This document shows positions 63,408 through 64,000 of a stretch of 64,000 nucleotides of DNA, one piece after another. The stretch is from Conchocele bisecta. Taxonomy: Eukaryota; Mollusca; Bivalvia; Lucinida; Thyasiridae. The position numbers and the translations under genes are program-made. The stretch covers positions 114,779,370 through 114,843,369 of the forward strand of contig CM055266.1 of assembly GCA_029237695.1 (NCBI GenBank), written 5' to 3'. The number at the start of each line of letters is the position of its first letter. Within the stretch, counting starts at the first letter, position 1. Below the pieces are notes generated by a model. The model worked only from the letters and a program-made list of their open reading frames with translations, was not told the DNA's origin and ran no database searches.

Positions 63408-63530
63408 TGTGAGCTGTCCGTCCGTCCGTCCGTCCGTCCGTTCGTCCGTCACACTTTTCGGTTAACCACTTTGTCACAGTTTCTCAAATATGCTGCAGGT
63501 GGCATCCGCGTTCGACAGACGCATTTCTTG
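63408..63530 (+). mobile_element. Minimal HINE-like element, second copy, plus following fragment
   Basis: (GTCC)n at 63416-63450, then GGCATCCGCGTTCGACAGAC and CATTTCTTG, the same 3' end as 61831-61932. Immediately after it (63531-63700) a further tract, GTCCATCCGTCTGTCTGTCC, and AAAGGTCAAGGCCAAATGAC form part of another copy. Confidence 0.65.
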
Positions 63531-63889
63531 TTGTATTTCTGTTTGTTCGTCCATCCGTCTGTCTGTCCATCCATCTGTTTGTGGATACTCGTTATTTTTG
63601 CAACCATAAGTCGGATTTACTTGAAACTTCATATATCATCCATATTTGAATTCTATTACAAACCCATGTAACCAAAGGTCAAGGCCAAATGACTTTAATT
63701 TTAAAAAATAAATAAGCGCTTAATCACGCGATGTAACAATGCTGCAACTGGTGAAAGTTTTTTTTAGCACTAAGCGAACCATTTTTTTTAATTAAGTTTA
63801 GATTCAGTTCCGTTAGGCTGAAGGTTATACAAGATCCATGTGTATAATAAAAGTAGCAGAGAATGGCCATATTTGGAGTAAACGTCCTG

Positions 63890-64000
63890 GGGCCCGTTTC
63901 GCAAACTTCGTACGACTAAAATGTTTGTAAGTGCAAATTTACGATCGTCTGGAAATTTCAATTGATGGATTTACAATTATTGAGCATAGGCTGCATATGC
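63890..64000. mobile_element. MITE family E, copy 5, cut by window end
   Basis: GGGGCCCGTTTCGCAAACTT, CTAAAATGTTTGTAAGTGCA, then TTATTGAGCATAGGCTGCAT at the edge. Confidence 0.75.

Noticed and set aside
1..64000. Transposase, Rep/helicase or reverse transcriptase genes
   Set aside because: No open frame of useful length or fragment with recognisable motifs on either strand; all mobile elements here look non-autonomous.

Overview
This window is eukaryotic nuclear DNA and reads + strand through most of one intron-rich gene, urocanate hydratase (urocanase, UROC1), the second enzyme of histidine degradation. Eighteen coding exons run from the start codon at 7528 to a splice donor at 62852. All but one join in frame at GT-AG sites and give about 598 residues in the order of the animal enzyme. 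By the animal length (about 676 residues) the last ~78 residues lie beyond base 64000. I found no second gene I can name. One plausible first-exon-like segment lies at 2213-2291.

The organism is a metazoan, most likely a mollusc and probably a bivalve. The basis is animal-type urocanase, AT-rich introns, and very dense short non-autonomous transposons with tetranucleotide (GTCC)n cores, as described for bivalve 'pearl'/CvA elements. I cannot name the species.

Layout: 1-7260 upstream, with old repeats, a SINE-like relic and a minisatellite. 7528-13192 exons 1-3, with a 3.6 kb nested repeat in intron 1. 13.3-18.7 kb intron 3, with a minisatellite element and a 1.1 kb tandem duplication. 18.7-33.1 kb exons 4-10, with MITEs beside many exons. 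33.1-47.96 kb introns 10-11, holding exon 11 and about 10 kb of indel-rich, homopolymer-rich sequence that looks like an unpolished long-read patch. 48.06-53.83 kb intron 12, a large GGTTAAGG-type array with one nested element. 53.8-62.85 kb exons 13-18, with a partial duplicate of exon 17.

The most interesting non-genic signal is a group of about 15 repeat families that differ in sequence but share one design: insertion after a T-run, a GC-rich 5' hairpin, a (GTCC)n tract, an internal minisatellite, an inverted copy of the 5' stem near the 3' end, and a 3' terminus CTTG or CTAG followed by TT. The minisatellite units of most of these families contain TCAAGGTCA, often as the direct repeat AGGTCAAGGTCA, which is the known DR0 site type of the nuclear receptor GCNF. 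Four nested insertions define the element ends. I see no transposase, Rep/helicase or reverse transcriptase, so all the elements here look non-autonomous.
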